Under the pieces are notes generated by a model. It had not been told where the DNA came from, did not search any database, and saw nothing but the letters and a program-made list of their open reading frames with translations. A stretch of DNA of 64,000 nucleotides from an uncultured Alphaproteobacteria bacterium (GTDB taxonomy: Bacteria; Pseudomonadota; Alphaproteobacteria; UBA7985; CAJQQZ01). The stretch spans positions 1 to 64,000 of the forward strand of contig CAJQQZ010000031.1 of the NCBI GenBank assembly GCA_905480575.1, in the 5' to 3' direction. Positions 9,298-21,168 of this stretch are shown here, in pieces. The position numbers and the translations under genes are program-made. How positions within the stretch are numbered: position 1 is the stretch's first letter; each line of letters opens with the position of its first letter.

Positions 9298-9326
9298 TTG
9301 ACGCATGAAATGGGCGCGCTTATAAG
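9298..9326 (+). promoter_or_regulatory. Sigma-70-type promoter of rpsT
   Basis: TTGACG at 9298-9303 and TATAAG at 9321-9326 are separated by exactly 17 nt, a near-consensus promoter placed about 50-70 nt before the rpsT start. The sequence just after the -10 box is GCGCGCTC, a GC-rich discriminator of the kind associated with stringent control of ribosomal genes. The -10 box also lies in the middle of an imperfect palindrome, GGGCGCGC (9312-9319) facing GCGCGCTC (9327-9334). Confidence 0.7.
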
Positions 9327-9374
9327 GCGCGCTCAATTCAACTAGCGTCACTTTTGACCATAGGATTCAGAAAC

Positions 9375-9638
9375 ATGGCTAATTCGCCATCCGCACGTAA
9401 GCGGATCAGAACTAACGAAGCACGTTCAGAGATTAACAACGCACGTCGCACACGTATTCGTACTTTCATCAAAGCTGCTGAAAACGCAATCGCTTCTGGT
9501 GATAAGGATGCCGCTTCAGCCGCTGTAAAAGCAGCGATGCCTGAAATGCAGCGCGGTGTTACAAAGGGTATCTTCCATAAGAACACCGTAGCACGCAAGC
9601 TATCCCGCCTTACAGCAGGTGTTAAGAAGCTCGCTTAA
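9375..9638 (+). CDS. rpsT: 30S ribosomal protein S20
   Basis: The 87-residue basic protein is S20, which binds 16S rRNA during early 30S assembly. The start at 9375 gives [19 protein letters not shown], the conserved family N-terminus; an in-frame ATG seven codons upstream would add residues not found in the family. The C-terminal [18 protein letters not shown] is typical. It has its own promoter at 9298-9326 and a strong terminator at 9665-9704. S20 next to dnaA is a frequent arrangement in alphaproteobacteria. Confidence 0.97.
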   Translation: MANSPSARKRIRTNEARSEINNARRTRIRTFIKAAENAIASGDKDAASAAVKAAMPEMQRGVTKGIFHKNTVARKLSRLTAGVKKLA

Positions 9639-9664
9639 GCAAGTCTTCTTTTAAGTTTGATTTG

Positions 9665-9704
9665 AAAACGGCTGGCGGCCGATAGGCTGTCAGGCGTTTT
9701 TTTT
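9665..9704 (+). terminator. Rho-independent terminator of rpsT
   Basis: The arms at 9665-9680 and 9685-9700 form a 16-pair stem with one G-G mismatch and two G-T pairs, closed by a GATA tetraloop and followed by a run of T to 9704. It begins 26 nt after the rpsT stop. This should insulate dnaA from rpsT transcription. Confidence 0.88.
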
Positions 9705-10098
9705 ATGCCCGAATGTAAATCGTTGATATTAATCTGGCACAAATCGATTTCAGCTCTTCGCAAATTGCGAAGTTTCGGGTAAGTGTTTGAAAAAATTTGG
9801 CAAATTCTAATGTTCTTGAAAAGAGGCTTAAAAAAAAGTGATGTTCTCTTTTCGGACATGTTGCGGTTTCCTCGGGCTTTTATACAATTAGGGGCGATTC
9901 TAGGGGAATCCACTTAGGCGCGTAAGCGTGAGGGTGACTTGCGGCCTTGTCGAGATGAAATATCTCGAACACAACGAATAATAAAAAGCCTCCGTCGTCG
10001 ATCGAGGGACATAGTAAAGTAAAGGCTTGCCAAAATGGCATGCTGTCAGCTCTTTGCTGTTGAAGGCGCTGGGAATCATAAAAGGCTTCGGAGGGACC
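9705..10098 (+). promoter_or_regulatory. dnaA upstream region with palindromes and a candidate promoter
   Basis: No gene is visible here. A candidate promoter is TTGCGG (9861-9866) with TACAAT (9883-9888), 16 nt apart. Three palindromes stand out: CTTCGCAA-A-TTGCGAAG at 9756-9772 (perfect, 8-bp arms), TCGAGAT-GAAAT-ATCTCGA at 9950-9968 and TGCCA-AAA-TGGCA at 10028-10040. I looked for TTATCCACA-like DnaA boxes on both strands and found none, so there is no direct support for an origin here. A GGAGGG ribosome binding site at 10090-10095 precedes the GTG start of dnaA. Confidence 0.45.
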
Positions 10099-11520
10099 GT
10101 GGATTTGGGGAATTTTGATCAAAATGACTATGTTCAGGCATGGGAAGAGATTCGCACTCGCTTGAAAGGACGTTTTGGTGACTCCACATTCCAGTCTTGG
10201 CTCGATCCCGTCCGCCTTGTCGGCGTTGATGGGGCTAAGATTCGTTTATCTGTAGAGAGTCGTTTCGCAAGAGATTGGATTCAATCCAACTATTTGCAAG
10301 CAATCCGTCAGTTTTGGACAGAAGGCGATTTTGGCGTCGAAGAAGTGGCGATTGAAGTTGCCACAAGCCAAGGCCCTGATCTGCGTATTGTAAATCACCC
10401 TGTATCCTCCCAGCAAAACCCAAGTGGTAGGGTCGAAAGCCGTAGTGCTAGTTTCCGTGAACGCCCCGCCATATCCAATGACTATGATTTGGACCAGATT
10501 TCGGCGGGTTTGGATAGTAAGCTCACGTTTGATTCTTTTGTTACTGGTACGCCAAACGAGCTGGCTTATGCTGCAGCACGCAGGGTTGCAGAAAATGAAG
10601 AAGTGGCCTTCAATCCGCTCTTCCTTTACGGTGGCGTCGGCTTGGGTAAAACTCATCTGATGCACGCTATTGCTTGGCACATCCGTACGCGTCAACCGCA
10701 TCGAAAAGTTGTCTATCTTTCAGCCGAAAAATTTATGTATTTGTTTGTGCGCTCACTGCGTCACAACACTGCTATGGATTTCAAGGAAACCTTCCGCTCC
10801 GTTGACGTTTTGATGATCGATGACATCCAGTTTATCGGTGGTCGCGAAGCCACACAGGAAGAATTCTTCCATACTTTCAATGATTTGGCGAACCAGAAGC
10901 GACAAATCATTGTTTCTGCAGACAGAAGCCCTTCCGATTTGGAGAAACTTGAGGAAAGACTGCGCTCACGTCTTGGATGGGGTTTGGTGGCTGATATTCA
11001 TCCAACAAACTATGAGCTGCGCTTAGGTATTCTTCAAAACAAGGTGGAGCAGCTTGCGGTCAGTATACCAGAGAATGTTTTGGAATTCTTAGCACAGCGC
11101 ATAACGTCGAACGTTCGTGAGCTTGAGGGCGCTTTAAACCGCTTGGCCGCTCATGCGACTTTAATTGGGCGCACGATTACGTTGGATAGCGTTACCGATG
11201 TTCTTCATGATTTACTCCGTGCGAGTGATCGTAAGGTTACAATCGATGAAATTCAGAGAAAAGTAGCCGCGCACTACAATGTGAAATTTGCAGAAATGTC
11301 CTCTGCCCGGCGCGCAAGAGCCGTTGCCCGGCCACGACAGGTCGCTATGTATTTGGCCAAACAGCTGACATCGCGCTCTTTGCCGGAGATTGGCCGTAAG
11401 TTCGGTGGTCGCGATCACACAACCGTCATGCATGCCGTGAAAAAGATCGAAGAGCTGAAGCTGATTGATGCTGCATTCGCAGATGACGTCGAACTGCTGA
11501 GACGTATTCTCGAAAGCTAA
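10099..11520 (+). CDS. dnaA: Chromosomal replication initiator DnaA
   Basis: DnaA binds DnaA boxes and melts the replication origin when bound to ATP. I place the start at GTG 10099, preceded by GGAGGG, giving a 473-residue protein whose N-terminus (MDLGNFDQNDYVQAWEEI) fits the DnaB-loading domain. An in-frame ATG at 10027 would add 24 residues unlike the family. The AAA+ domain has the Walker A loop GGVGLGKTH and Walker B VLMIDDIQF. The C-terminal DNA-binding domain carries the GGRDHTTVMHAVKKIE signature. A linker of about 60 residues lies between domains I and III. Confidence 0.96.
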   Translation: MDLGNFDQNDYVQAWEEIRTRLKGRFGDSTFQSWLDPVRLVGVDGAKIRLSVESRFARDWIQSNYLQAIRQFWTEGDFGVEEVAIEVATSQGPDLRIVNHPVSSQQNPSGRVESRSASFRERPAISNDYDLDQISAGLDSKLTFDSFVTGTPNELAYAAARRVAENEEVAFNPLFLYGGVGLGKTHLMHAIAWHIRTRQPHRKVVYLSAEKFMYLFVRSLRHNTAMDFKETFRSVDVLMIDDIQFIGGREATQEEFFHTFNDLANQKRQIIVSADRSPSDLEKLEERLRSRLGWGLVADIHPTNYELRLGILQNKVEQLAVSIPENVLEFLAQRITSNVRELEGALNRLAAHATLIGRTITLDSVTDVLHDLLRASDRKVTIDEIQRKVAAHYNVKFAEMSSARRARAVARPRQVAMYLAKQLTSRSLPEIGRKFGGRDHTTVMHAVKKIEELKLIDAAFADDVELLRRILES

Positions 11521-11583
11521 TCGAAATCGCATTCTAATTTCGTCTAACATGTTATATTTTCTGGGAATTTCCGGAGTCTCTTG

Positions 11584-11642
11584 CTATAAAGTCGCGAGCA
11601 AGATGAACTTGTACTTTCAGAGGCTTAGCCTCTGGATTCATC
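11584..11642 (+). promoter_or_regulatory. Candidate dnaN promoter and leader hairpin
   Basis: An extended -10 box, TGCTATAAA, lies at 11582-11590; no convincing -35 is seen, as is common with a TGN extension. Downstream a perfect 17-bp palindrome, CAGAGGCT-T-AGCCTCTG at 11618-11634, is itself flanked by GATGAA (11602-11607) and TTCATC (11637-11642). It would fold into a strong hairpin in the leader about 90 nt before dnaN. There is no T-run, so it is not a standard terminator. Confidence 0.4.
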
Positions 11643-11723
11643 ACGGGTAATTCGCTCTCAAGCACGTCTGTTTTTGGTCGTTGGAGTTTGAGGGCTGTCG
11701 AAAATTAGGGCAAGAAAAAGAGC

Positions 11724-12848
11724 ATGGATGTCACGTTAGAGCGCGCTGCCTTGTTAAAGGCGCTGGGTCACGTTCAAAGTGTTGTTGAACGTAGGAACAC
11801 TATTCCCATTCTATCAAATGTTTTGATTGAAGCTGGCGAGAATGGTGTGTCATTGACCGCCACAGACATGGACCTCACAGTCGTGGAAACGCTGGCTTGC
11901 ATGGTGTTGTCTGGCGGTGCCGTGACGGCACCAGCACACACATTCTATGACATTGTTCGCAAGCTCCCCGATGGCACTCAAGTGGCTTTGACCACGGATG
12001 TGGAAACGGGGCACTTGGCGATTAAGTCGGGACGCTCTCATTTTAATTTGCCAACTTTGCCAAAAGAAGACTTTCCAGCACCAGGCGCCGAAGAGCTGCC
12101 GGTTAACTTCGAAATTGGAGCTGGTGATTTCCGCTCGATGATCGACAAGACGCGCTTTGCGATTTCTACTGAAGAAACACGCTATTATTTGAACGGCATT
12201 TACATGCATCCGAAGGATGATGGCGATAATGGTCCGGTTATACGTGCTGTTGCGACGGACGGGCATCGGTTGGCACGCGTCGAGGTTCCCATGCCTGACG
12301 GTGCTGCATCGATGCCGGGCGTGATCGTTCCAAGGAAAGCCGTGGCTGAAGTTCGCAAGCTGCTCGACAGCGCTGGCGATGATCCAATTGCTGTGTCGCT
12401 TTCGGAAAGTAAAGTCCGTGTCTCAGTGGACGGCGTTGTGCTGACGTCGAAGCTGATCGATGGCACTTTCCCAGACTATGAACGTGTTGTTCCTGCGAAC
12501 AACGACAAGGAGCTTGATATCGAGTGTTCTTCTTTCTCTGAGGCGGTTGACCGTGTTTCGACGATTTCCTCTGAAAAAAGCAGGGCCGTTAAGATGTCGG
12601 TCCAGGATGGCCAGATCACTTTGAGTGCGAATAGCCCTGATTATGGTATGGCCAGTGAAGAGCTAGAAGTCGATTACTCAGGCGAGACGATCGATATTGG
12701 TTTCAACGCACGTTACCTCCTCGACATAGCGCAACAGATAGAGGGCGAACAAGCTCGCTTCCTCATGTCTGATGGGGCTTCTCCTACAGTGATTTTGGAT
12801 CTAAGTGACCAGGCAGCGCTGTACGTTTTGATGCCGATGAGAGTGTAG
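11724..12848 (+). CDS. dnaN: DNA polymerase III beta sliding clamp
   Basis: The 374-residue protein forms the ring-shaped dimer that tethers DNA polymerase III and other enzymes to DNA. Three repeated clamp domains of about 120 residues are visible; typical motifs are RRNTIPILSNVLIEA near 23-37, the ATDGHRLARVEVPMP segment near 176-190 and the C-terminal LMPMRV end. Length is as expected. It follows dnaA by about 200 nt with its own leader and is followed after 13 nt by recF. Confidence 0.97.
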   Translation: MDVTLERAALLKALGHVQSVVERRNTIPILSNVLIEAGENGVSLTATDMDLTVVETLACMVLSGGAVTAPAHTFYDIVRKLPDGTQVALTTDVETGHLAIKSGRSHFNLPTLPKEDFPAPGAEELPVNFEIGAGDFRSMIDKTRFAISTEETRYYLNGIYMHPKDDGDNGPVIRAVATDGHRLARVEVPMPDGAASMPGVIVPRKAVAEVRKLLDSAGDDPIAVSLSESKVRVSVDGVVLTSKLIDGTFPDYERVVPANNDKELDIECSSFSEAVDRVSTISSEKSRAVKMSVQDGQITLSANSPDYGMASEELEVDYSGETIDIGFNARYLLDIAQQIEGEQARFLMSDGASPTVILDLSDQAALYVLMPMRV

Positions 12849-12861
12849 GTTCGGCAAATAG

Positions 12862-16522
<3,661 letters not shown>

Positions 16523-16542
16523 ATTTGATTCTTGCCGGATCC

Positions 16543-17055
16543 TCACTCTAGCGGAGCAGCGAGAACCAGTACCCAAAAGTGCCCGAGGTCATTTTGACTT
16601 TTCCTTGGGCGGCTGACGTAGGCTGCTCCAAACTCAGTCGCCTGTTTGGTGAAAAGGTTCCTGTTATGGCCAGGGCTGTTGATCCAGTCAACGAGCGTTT
16701 CCTGGGCTGTTTCACGGCCTGCTGCCAGATTTTCGGCGACAAAAGACCAAGAGTATCCTTGAGCGCTTACGCGGTCAGAAACTGAATCGCCATTCAATGA
16801 GGAATGGTTCAAGGCGTTTTCCGCCATTTGCTCTTTGGCGTGAAGGTATGCTGCTCTGGCAAGTCTAACGTTCTCTGACAATTTGGGAAGGCCACGTTTA
16901 GTGCGTTCTCGGTTAATAGCAGGTAGAAGGGTCTGAACTTGGTGAGATGAGGGAGAGACAACCGGCTTGGCGACTTCGTTGACTGCTTTTGTTTCTGAGC
17001 AAGAGATAAGCCCAACTGAACAAAACAATAGTATAAGTGTAATTGCTGCTTTCAT
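16543..17055 (-). CDS. CAP-domain (SCP/PR-1 family) lipoprotein
   Basis: The 170-residue product starts with a lipoprotein signal whose lipobox is LISC (cleavage before about Cys19), so it should be anchored in the envelope. The mature part is a bacterial CAP domain: AINRERTKRGLPKL, then LHAKEQMAENALNHSS with the typical His, VAENLAAGRETAQETLVDWINSPGHNRNLF with the conserved Glu and second His, and a C-terminal GHFWVLVLA strand. Bacterial CAP proteins are exported and mostly of unknown activity. It is convergent with gyrB. Confidence 0.85.
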   Translation of the reverse strand: MKAAITLILLFCSVGLISCSETKAVNEVAKPVVSPSSHQVQTLLPAINRERTKRGLPKLSENVRLARAAYLHAKEQMAENALNHSSLNGDSVSDRVSAQGYSWSFVAENLAAGRETAQETLVDWINSPGHNRNLFTKQATEFGAAYVSRPRKSQNDLGHFWVLVLAAPLE

Positions 17056-17097
17056 TTCGTCTTGTTAAGCCGTGCTTCGGACCATTTTAAGGCAAAG

Positions 17098-17121
17098 AAA
17101 AGGCCCCCGAAGAGGCCTTTT
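17098..17121 (-). terminator. Rho-independent terminator for the lipoprotein gene at 17160-17753
   Basis: AAAAGGCC (17098-17105) pairs with GGCCTTTT (17114-17121) around an 8-nt loop. Read on the minus strand the stem is followed by TTTTCTTT, as expected for termination of leftward transcripts arriving from 17160. It also lies between that gene and the CAP gene start at 17055. Confidence 0.6.
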
Positions 17122-17159
17122 GAGTTTGGACTAAATGGGCGGCGTTGTTCTTGCTGTTA

Positions 17160-17753
17160 TCACGTGCCCCAAGAGGCACGCACCCTGACTATCTCGTTAA
17201 TGGCTTCAACACGTTTTTCTGCCGGACAGCGCTTGCCCTCTTCATTGCCTTCGCCAACAGTGATGTTTCTCAATTCTTTCTTCTTGCGCGCTTCTTCCGC
17301 AGCGAGATATTTTTCTTCTCTGAGCTGGGCGATTGATTTGTCTCTGGTTTGGGTGAAACGGCCTTTCTTAGGGGAGCGGCGTTTGCCGGTAAACATTTGA
17401 ACGATTGGATCGTCACCGCCAAGCTTGGTACTTCGGCCGCCACTGACATCGCCCTCGACTTTGCCGTTCTCTTCAAGGTCAGCTAAGGACGCATTGTAGG
17501 AAGCCGTATAGAACTCCTGGACTTCAGCCAGCTGGGGTTCTGTTTTTCCAAGCTGGCGGTAATGTTCAATCAAAGCCTGGTCATAGTCGCCTTTGTCGAC
17601 TTCGCAGTACTCGGCAACGGCGGCAACTTTTCCAGCTTCTGAAACTTTGGTAACTTCTTCTTCCGTCAAACCTCCGGCATTTGGCCCGGTTTGTTGACAG
17701 GCGGCAAGCAATAAAAAGGCAGCGCCGACGATTGAGAATTGAATTTTGATCAT
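17160..17753 (-). CDS. Unrecognised lipoprotein
   Basis: I take the start at 17753, giving MIKIQFSIVGAAFLLLAACQQ, a textbook lipoprotein signal with lipobox LAAC and a lipidated Cys at about residue 19. The longer frame from 17825 would bury the signal behind 24 residues. The 197-residue product then has a conserved-looking segment (AEYCEVDKGDYDQALIEHYR, about 46-65), a Gly-rich linker and a strongly charged, probably helical part (REEKYLAAEEARKKKELRN) near 145-163. I do not recognise the family. A terminator follows it. Confidence 0.7.
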   Translation of the reverse strand: MIKIQFSIVGAAFLLLAACQQTGPNAGGLTEEEVTKVSEAGKVAAVAEYCEVDKGDYDQALIEHYRQLGKTEPQLAEVQEFYTASYNASLADLEENGKVEGDVSGGRSTKLGGDDPIVQMFTGKRRSPKKGRFTQTRDKSIAQLREEKYLAAEEARKKKELRNITVGEGNEEGKRCPAEKRVEAINEIVRVRASWGT

Positions 17754-17947
17754 AGCTTTAACAAATAGAATTAAATATGGGCCTAATTTAAGTCGATGTT
17801 TTTCATCCCGCAAGTCAATTTGCAAAATGGGAATTATTTCGTGGATTCATACGCTTAGAACAAGAGTCGTTCCTGTCTCTTGAAGTAATGAGAGGTCTAA
17901 AATGATTCGATTCTACAATAGAATCCTAATCACCTGATGCTGAGTAC

Positions 17948-18784
17948 TTAATCATTTCTTGACGAATAGTGGTCGGCATTCTCAATAAAGCGTGCTTCGC
18001 GTGGACGTAGAGAATCGGGGATAGATTGGTCGTACCAGGTGACATACCGAGCATCCCACTTCGCTTTAGAGAACATCAAAACTTCATGCCACAAGCTGTC
18101 TTCGGATAGGTGATTCGCGAATTCATTAGAGCCCTTCACATCTACAATTTCCACAACAGTTCCCGGAAGGCTCGCATCAAAGGAAGAGTACAATATTACT
18201 TCCGTCTGCTCTTTTACATCGTCTGAAAGGTATAGTTTCACACCACAGTCTAGAATTTCTTCCTTTTGTTTTATGTTCTTTTGTTCTCGATTGCTCTCTA
18301 GCCAGGAAGGAAAGATGTAGGATTTTCCACCCTCAGGTTTGACCGGAACGAAACTTTTGTAGAAGGAATGGGCAATAAAGTTTGGAGCGGAAACACCCCA
18401 TTTTAAGATCTTCCTTCCTTTGCTTTCAGACAGGTTTTGTAAATGCTGAAACAACGCCTTTCCATGTCCTTGACGTCGATGAGAAGGGGAAACCACCAGA
18501 TCCAAAAGGTCGACTGAGGGAAGCAATCCTTTTGCTTCGTCAAGATACAGGGAACGGCAGGAAAAACTCAACGCAACCAGTTTGCTGTTTTCAAACCGAC
18601 CATGAGCGCGAAGAAAACATTGAGCCTTGGCGAGTTGCTCACAAAGGCGACTAGAGTGAATCGTTACATTCTCTTCTAGAGCAAATTCGGCCAACAGGCC
18701 AATGATGCCTGGATGATTGAGGCTAATAGGCTCTGTGCCGATGCATTCATCTTGAGTGCTGAGTGGCGATGATGAAATTTTCAC
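17948..18784 (-). CDS. GNAT-family acetyltransferase
   Basis: A 278-residue protein with one GNAT core in its first half. The acetyl-CoA-binding motif A is LLDLVVSPSHRRQGHGKALFQHL, with the R/QxxGxG/A loop as RRQGHGKA. It is followed by SAPNFIAHSFYKSFVPVKPEGG, the usual motif B. Residues 160-278 add a second part with no recognised fold, ending in DHYSSRND. The substrate is unknown. It stands alone, divergent from the PBP gene at 18866; the leftward intergenic stretch 17826-17947 is AT-rich. Confidence 0.75.
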   Translation of the reverse strand: MKISSSPLSTQDECIGTEPISLNHPGIIGLLAEFALEENVTIHSSRLCEQLAKAQCFLRAHGRFENSKLVALSFSCRSLYLDEAKGLLPSVDLLDLVVSPSHRRQGHGKALFQHLQNLSESKGRKILKWGVSAPNFIAHSFYKSFVPVKPEGGKSYIFPSWLESNREQKNIKQKEEILDCGVKLYLSDDVKEQTEVILYSSFDASLPGTVVEIVDVKGSNEFANHLSEDSLWHEVLMFSKAKWDARYVTWYDQSIPDSLRPREARFIENADHYSSRND

Positions 18785-18865
18785 AAAATTATCTTGATGC
18801 TGCCACTTATTGAGGATTTAAGGACTCTAGAATTTTTCTGATCTCATTTTAAGCATTTTATTCTC

Positions 18866-20710
18866 ATGGCAAAAGCCAACAAGTCTTCAAAGAAAAAAAC
18901 GCCGAACAAAAAGCCCCCTCAAAAGTCGTTGTTTAGGCGCCTGATGGGTCTTGCCCTTATGACGGGGCTTTGGGCAGCCATTGTTGGCTTCGCTGTTTTG
19001 GGGTTGATTTGGGTGACGTTGCCGCCGATTGAAGGCGTTGATGCCATCACACGTAAGCCATCGGCAACCATCTATGCCAGAGATGGATCCGTCTTGGCAA
19101 CCTATGGAGAGTTGTACGGTAGTTCCGTGACTGTTGATGATTTGCCCGACCATCTAGTCAAAGCAGTTTTGGCCACTGAGGATCGCAAGTTTTATTATCA
19201 CTTCGGTGTTGATCCCTTCGGCATCGCGCGCGCAATGGTAGTGAATGTGAAGGCTGGCCGCGTGGTTCAAGGTGGATCAACGATTACGCAGCAGTTGGCA
19301 AAAGTCCTCTTCCTAACGCCGAAGCGCAGTCTGCTCAGGAAAGTGCGAGAATTGGTTTTGGCATTACAGTTGGAAGCAAAGTTCACCAAGGACCAAATCC
19401 TATCTCTCTATCTCAATCGCGTTTATCTGGGTGCAGGTACATATGGCGTAGAGGCAGCGGCACAGCGCTACTTTGGTCGCTCTGCCCGCCAGGTAGGCCT
19501 TTATGAATCGGCCGTTCTGGCTGGTTTATTGAGAGCGCCGTCCCGGTATAATCCCGCTAATTCACAAACAAGGGCCGATGCGCGCGCCAAAACCGTTGTC
19601 ATGGCAATGTTGGACGCTGGCTTCATCACCGAACAGGAGGCGATTGCTGCAAAATTGCAGTCTGTCAAAGATTTGCCCCGCGGCACGCGAGGAAGCAGTC
19701 GAGGCAAAGCCCTACATTTCGCCGACTGGGTCATGGGGCAAACGCAAGATTTTGTTGGACGACCATCAGAAGATCTTCACATCTTCACGTCTCTTGATCC
19801 TAATCTGCAGTTAAGAGTTGGTTCGGCGATTGATCAAGTACTTGCTAAAAACCGAAAAGCTAAGAACGTCAGCGAAGCGGCTATGGTTATCCTGGATCTA
19901 GACGGTGCTGTTTTGGCGATGAGGGGCGGACGTGGCTACCGTTCCAGTCAGTTTAATCGGGTGACTCAGGCTTTGCGTCAACCTGGTTCCGCCTTCAAAA
20001 CTTTTGCTTATCTCGCTGCTTTTGAAAATGGATGGACAGCCGATAGCCAGATCAATGATCGTTCTGTGTCAGTTAAGGGTTGGACACCGAGAAATTTTTC
20101 CAATCGTTTCTATGGCACGGTGACATTACGTGAAGCTTTTGCTCGTTCGATAAACACTGCTGCGGTTCGCTTGTCTGAAACTGTGGGGCGACGCAAGGTC
20201 ATTACGGCGGCACAAAAACTGGGGATCACTAGCCCACTTTCTGCGGCTGCTTCTCTTCCCCTAGGAACCGAAGAAGTCACGTTGCTCGAATTGACGGGAG
20301 CCTATGTGCCTTTTGCTAACGGAGGCAAAGGAGTATGGCCTTACGCGATTGAACGAATTGAAAACCAGTCAGGCACCATCATGTTTGAAAGACGTGGTGG
20401 TGGGCCAGGGCAAGTTGTCTCTCCATCGGCTGTACAACAAATGCAATCATTGTTGCGGGCTGTTGTGGTTTGGGGAACCGGTAAGAAAGCCAACACCAGC
20501 CAAAGTGCCGGTGGTAAAACCGGAACTTCTCAGGATTATAGAGATGCGGTTTTTGTCGGCTACAATGGTGCTTTGACAGCAGGTGTCTGGATGGGTAACG
20601 ATGATGGTTCGCCGACCAAGAAGGTTACAGGCGGATCATTGCCAGCCGAAATTTGGCGTCAAGTTATGATGAATGCGCCGACGGTTGAGCGCCTGGATGC
20701 GATTTACTAA
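18866..20710 (+). CDS. Bifunctional penicillin-binding protein (class A)
   Basis: A 614-residue class A PBP that polymerises glycan strands and cross-links peptides in the periplasm. After a very basic N-terminus there is one membrane anchor (about 27-50). The glycosyltransferase-51 domain shows catalytic Glu105 in ATEDRKFYYHFGVD, QGGSTITQQLAK at 135-146 and LYLNRVYLGAGTYGVEAAAQ at 181-200. The transpeptidase domain has Ser375-x-x-Lys378 (GSAFK), SIN at 428-430 and KTGTS at 551-555. It is shorter than PBP1a of E. coli and most like the compact PBP1A-family proteins of alphaproteobacteria. Confidence 0.93.
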   Translation: MAKANKSSKKKTPNKKPPQKSLFRRLMGLALMTGLWAAIVGFAVLGLIWVTLPPIEGVDAITRKPSATIYARDGSVLATYGELYGSSVTVDDLPDHLVKAVLATEDRKFYYHFGVDPFGIARAMVVNVKAGRVVQGGSTITQQLAKVLFLTPKRSLLRKVRELVLALQLEAKFTKDQILSLYLNRVYLGAGTYGVEAAAQRYFGRSARQVGLYESAVLAGLLRAPSRYNPANSQTRADARAKTVVMAMLDAGFITEQEAIAAKLQSVKDLPRGTRGSSRGKALHFADWVMGQTQDFVGRPSEDLHIFTSLDPNLQLRVGSAIDQVLAKNRKAKNVSEAAMVILDLDGAVLAMRGGRGYRSSQFNRVTQALRQPGSAFKTFAYLAAFENGWTADSQINDRSVSVKGWTPRNFSNRFYGTVTLREAFARSINTAAVRLSETVGRRKVITAAQKLGITSPLSAAASLPLGTEEVTLLELTGAYVPFANGGKGVWPYAIERIENQSGTIMFERRGGGPGQVVSPSAVQQMQSLLRAVVVWGTGKKANTSQSAGGKTGTSQDYRDAVFVGYNGALTAGVWMGNDDGSPTKKVTGGSLPAEIWRQVMMNAPTVERLDAIY

Positions 20711-20733
20711 GTCGAGCTTTGTTGAGGTTTAAG

Positions 20734-21168
20734 ATGGAAACAAATACCGAAAATTTCACACCTGGTGATGTTTATGGCCGTAGCCTTAAAGGGTTCGGCG
20801 TCAATCTGTTGGTTAAGGACGTCTTGAAGTCGATTGAATTCCAGGTGAATGTATTGGGCGCCGAAGCGATCTTCGGAAACGAGGACTTTGCGGTTATGCG
20901 ATATCAGGAGCAAACCTGGATGCTCCATGCCGATCACACTTACCACTCAAATCCTTTGCCATCCTTGGTGTCTTCAGATCAAGCACGTGGAGCGGGGATA
21001 GAGTTGCGTCTCTACGACGTCGATCCTGCGCAGGCCGCGGCAAAAGCACCTGAGTATGGGGGCGGGGTTTTACAGAAACCGACTGACAAGCCCCATGGTT
21101 TGCATGAAGCCTATCTCTTTGATGCCGATGGCTATGTTTGGGTGCCCTCTATCCATATAGTAGCTTAG
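20734..21168 (+). CDS. Glyoxalase/bleomycin-resistance (VOC) fold protein
   Basis: A 144-residue protein from ATG 20734, with GAGG about 8 nt upstream; the frame itself extends to a TTG at 20719. Visible VOC features are GVNLLVKDVLKSIEFQVNVLGAEA at the start and EAYLFDADGYVWVPS at the end, the two beta-alpha-beta halves of one domain. The metal ligands of true glyoxalase I are not clear, so substrate and activity are unknown. It follows the PBP gene by 23 nt and ends next to the convergent metalloprotease gene. Confidence 0.75.
   Translation: METNTENFTPGDVYGRSLKGFGVNLLVKDVLKSIEFQVNVLGAEAIFGNEDFAVMRYQEQTWMLHADHTYHSNPLPSLVSSDQARGAGIELRLYDVDPAQAAAKAPEYGGGVLQKPTDKPHGLHEAYLFDADGYVWVPSIHIVA

Noticed and set aside
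10027-10098. Longer DnaA N-terminus from ATG 10027
   Set aside because: The added 24 residues do not resemble DnaA domain I, while GTG 10099 has GGAGGG just upstream.
9639-11723. Replication origin beside dnaA
   Set aside because: Gene order (dnaA-dnaN-recF-gyrB) suggests nearness to an origin, but I found no clear DnaA-box cluster or AT-rich unwinding element between rpsT and dnaN. Many alphaproteobacteria have oriC elsewhere. A strand-bias (GC-skew) plot of the full chromosome would decide.
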